From: Ferrovibrio sp.
Lineage (GTDB): Bacteria; Pseudomonadota; Alphaproteobacteria; Ferrovibrionales; Ferrovibrionaceae
Assembly: GCF_002796975.1 (NCBI RefSeq)
Contig: NZ_PEKV01000012.1
Location: 194,784 to 229,355, forward strand
Length of the DNA stretch: 34,572 nt
Reading direction: 5' to 3'
The first letter of the stretch is position 1, and every line of letters starts with the position of its first letter. Shown one piece after another: positions 33,192 through 34,572 of this stretch. Position numbers and translations under genes: made by a program. A model generated the notes under the pieces. The model ran no database searches, was not told the DNA's origin, and worked only from the letters and a program-made list of their open reading frames with translations.

Positions 33192-34223
33192 TTACGCGGC
33201 CTTGAATTCGCTTTCCAGCTTGGCTTCGTACTTACCCAGCGCGGCCATGCCGTTGAGCCTGGCGCGGTGCAGGTAGCCCTTCTGCGCATTGGCCACGTTG
33301 GCGGCCTTGCCGCCCCAGAGCTTCAGCGGCAGCGCCTGCAGGGCGCGGCCATAGGAGAAGGTCAGGGCCCAGGGCAGGTTCGGATGGCGGGCATTCATGG
33401 CGCCGAGATGCGCCGAGGCCAGTTCGTCCGACTGGCCGCCCGACAGGAAGGCGATGCCCGGCACGGCCGACGGCACGCAGCGCTTCAGCACCTGCACGGT
33501 GGCATCGGCCACTTCGTCGATGCCGGCGGCCTTCTTGCAGCTTTCGCCCTGGATCACCATGCCCGGCTTCAGGATCATGCCTTCCAGCACAACATTGTGC
33601 AGCGCCAGCTGCTCAAAGACGGCATGCAGCGTGCGCTCGGTGGCGACGAAGCTGGTGGCCAGATCATGGTCGCCGTCCATCAGGATTTCCGGCTCGACGA
33701 TCGGCACGATGTTGTTGGCCTGGCAGATACCGGCATAGCGGGCGAGCGCTTCGGCGTTGGCAACGATGGCCTGACGGCTCGGCTTGCCATTGGCGATGTT
33801 CAGCACCGCGCGCCACTTGGCGAAGCGGGCGCCGAGCTGGTGGTATTCGGCCATGCGCTTGCCGAGGCCATCGAGGCCCTCGGTGATTTTCTCGCCGTCG
33901 CTGCCCTGAAGCGGCTGCACGCCCTTGTCGACCTTGATGCCCGGGATGATGCCGCGCTTGTTCAGGATGTCGACCAGCGGCGTGCCGTCCTTGGCCTTCT
34001 GGCGCAGCGTCTCGTCATAGAGGATGACGCCGGAGATGTATTTCTCCGCGCCATCGGCAGTGAACAGCATTTCGCGATAGTCGCGGCGGTTTTCTTCCGT
34101 CGACGGCACGTTGATGCTGGTGAGGCGTTTTTCGATCGTGCTGGTGCTCTCATCGGCCGCGAGAATGCCCTTGCCCGGCGCGACCATGCCCTTGGCGATC
34201 TTGTTGAGTTCTTTGACGTCCAT
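33192..34223 (-). CDS. Fructose-bisphosphate aldolase, class I
   Basis: A 343-aa Schiff-base aldolase that cleaves fructose-1,6-bisphosphate to glyceraldehyde-3-phosphate and dihydroxyacetone phosphate. It has the eukaryote-like class I sequence: GKGILAADESTSTIEKRL, ENRRDYREMLFTADG, GVILYDETLRQ, GIKVDKGVQPL, ARFAKWRAVL, IVEPEILMDGDHDL, LEGMILKPGMV with the Schiff-base lysine K219, and AFLSGGQSDELA. The C-terminal Tyr of animal enzymes is replaced by a short EFKAA end. The start at 34223 (MDVKELNKIAKG) has GGGAG about ten bases before it. It lies downstream of pgk, separated by an inverted repeat; both are glycolytic/gluconeogenic. Confidence 0.95.
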   Translation of the reverse strand: MDVKELNKIAKGMVAPGKGILAADESTSTIEKRLTSINVPSTEENRRDYREMLFTADGAEKYISGVILYDETLRQKAKDGTPLVDILNKRGIIPGIKVDKGVQPLQGSDGEKITEGLDGLGKRMAEYHQLGARFAKWRAVLNIANGKPSRQAIVANAEALARYAGICQANNIVPIVEPEILMDGDHDLATSFVATERTLHAVFEQLALHNVVLEGMILKPGMVIQGESCKKAAGIDEVADATVQVLKRCVPSAVPGIAFLSGGQSDELASAHLGAMNARHPNLPWALTFSYGRALQALPLKLWGGKAANVANAQKGYLHRARLNGMAALGKYEAKLESEFKAA

Positions 34224-34266
34224 GTCAGTCAGCTCCCGATAGTCCGAATTCAGTCCGTTGATAACG

Positions 34267-34299
34267 AAAATCCGGCCCCCTGTTTCAGGGCCGGATTTT
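34267..34299 (-). terminator. Hairpin terminator between pgk and the aldolase gene
   Basis: An AAAATCCGGCC stem (34267 onward) pairs with GGCCGGATTTT, with CTG/CAG extending it around a TTT loop (two extra C bulged). On the minus strand the stem ends in ATTTT, so it should end or attenuate pgk transcription before the aldolase gene. The stem is near-symmetrical and could work in both directions. Confidence 0.75.
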
Positions 34300-34308
34300 A
34301 TCACGCAT

Positions 34309-34572
34309 TCATTTGGCGGCCAGCGCCGCCACACCCGGCAGCTCCTTGCCTTCCAGCCATTCCAGGAAGGCGCCACCGGCGGTGGAAACATAGGAGAATT
34401 CCTCGGCCACACCGGCATGGCGCAAAGCTGCCACCGTATCGCCGCCGCCCGCCACGCTGAGCAGGCGGCCCGAGGCGGTGAGCGCCGCAGCGGTGCGGGC
34501 GACCGTGACCGTGCCGGCATCGAAGGGCGGCGTCTCGAAGGCGCCCAGAGGGCCATTCCAGACAAGAGTTTT
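34309..34572 (-). CDS. pgk: Phosphoglycerate kinase, C-terminal 87 residues (partial)
   Basis: Only the last 87 codons are inside the window; the gene runs past its right edge. They read [20 protein letters not shown], the conserved C-domain segment of phosphoglycerate kinase, then [20 protein letters not shown] (GGGDT is the nucleotide-binding motif), then [20 protein letters not shown] and a stop at 34309-34311. The enzyme makes ATP from 1,3-bisphosphoglycerate in glycolysis. The aldolase gene follows 86 bases on in the same direction, a common grouping. A frame in another phase across this region is a shadow. Confidence 0.97.
   Translation of the reverse strand, partial: KTLVWNGPLGAFETPPFDAGTVTVARTAAALTASGRLLSVAGGGDTVAALRHAGVAEEFSYVSTAGGAFLEWLEGKELPGVAALAAK

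Noticed and set aside
33192..34565. 457-aa protein fused to aldolase
   Set aside because: The extra N-terminal part is an out-of-phase read of pgk across its stop and a terminator hairpin; the aldolase begins at 34223.

Overview
The window is a GC-rich chromosomal segment from an alphaproteobacterium, most likely a Rhodospirillales-type organism. The evidence is lineage-typical families (a DUF1192 gene, the DUF1013/TrcR regulator, an alphaproteobacterial L31), an alpha-type LexA half-site arrangement (GAAC-N7-GAAC), and a heat-shock promoter followed by a ROSE-like leader. No tRNA, rRNA, CRISPR array, prophage or insertion sequence was seen. Most of it is ordinary core and transport gene content, with several small regulatory structures of interest.

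Layout. 0.1-2.7 kb: a periplasmic binding protein for a NitT/TauT/SsuA-type ABC transporter (minus), divergent from an aspartate aminotransferase. 2.8-7.4 kb: a ribbon-helix-helix protein, then an adaptor lipoprotein and RND pump overlapping by one base. 7.4-11.8 kb (minus): a small secreted protein and a dpp/opp-type ABC operon (two permeases, two ATPases) without its binding protein. 12.2-15.9 kb: TrcR, a quinone oxidoreductase, a 58-aa DUF1192 gene, a LysR regulator, and a divergent NAD(P)H/FMN azoreductase-like enzyme. 15.9-17.0 kb: a repeat-containing region with a likely decayed gene fragment, then a TetR regulator.

17.1-20.8 kb (plus): a leader with an intrinsic terminator, then O-acetylhomoserine sulfhydrylase, an alpha/beta hydrolase, a thiamine-phosphate synthase and an inositol-monophosphatase-family enzyme. 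21.0-24.6 kb: an envelope cluster of a Pro/Ala-rich OmpA-like protein and a MotA/ExbB-like plus MotB/OmpA-like pair with no flagellar genes nearby. 24.6-27.6 kb (minus): an ABC exporter overlapping a PON/SMP-30-like membrane-anchored beta-propeller protein. 27.8-29.2 kb: a lipoprotein with an HtrA-like protease domain. 29.3-30.7 kb: rpmE, a small hypothetical gene and an Hsp20 gene with a sigma-32-type promoter and a putative RNA thermometer. 30.8-33.2 kb: a YjgN (DUF898) membrane protein and an M48 metallopeptidase behind a promoter that carries a candidate LexA box. 33.2-34.6 kb (minus): class I fructose-bisphosphate aldolase and the end of pgk.

The best candidates for a second look are the Hsp20 leader hairpin (pairs the whole Shine-Dalgarno, with a bulged G), the LexA-type box over the yjgN/M48 promoter, the terminator in the metY leader, and the repeats around the TetR gene. 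None proves a wholly new system; each can be tested by the comparison or experiment stated.
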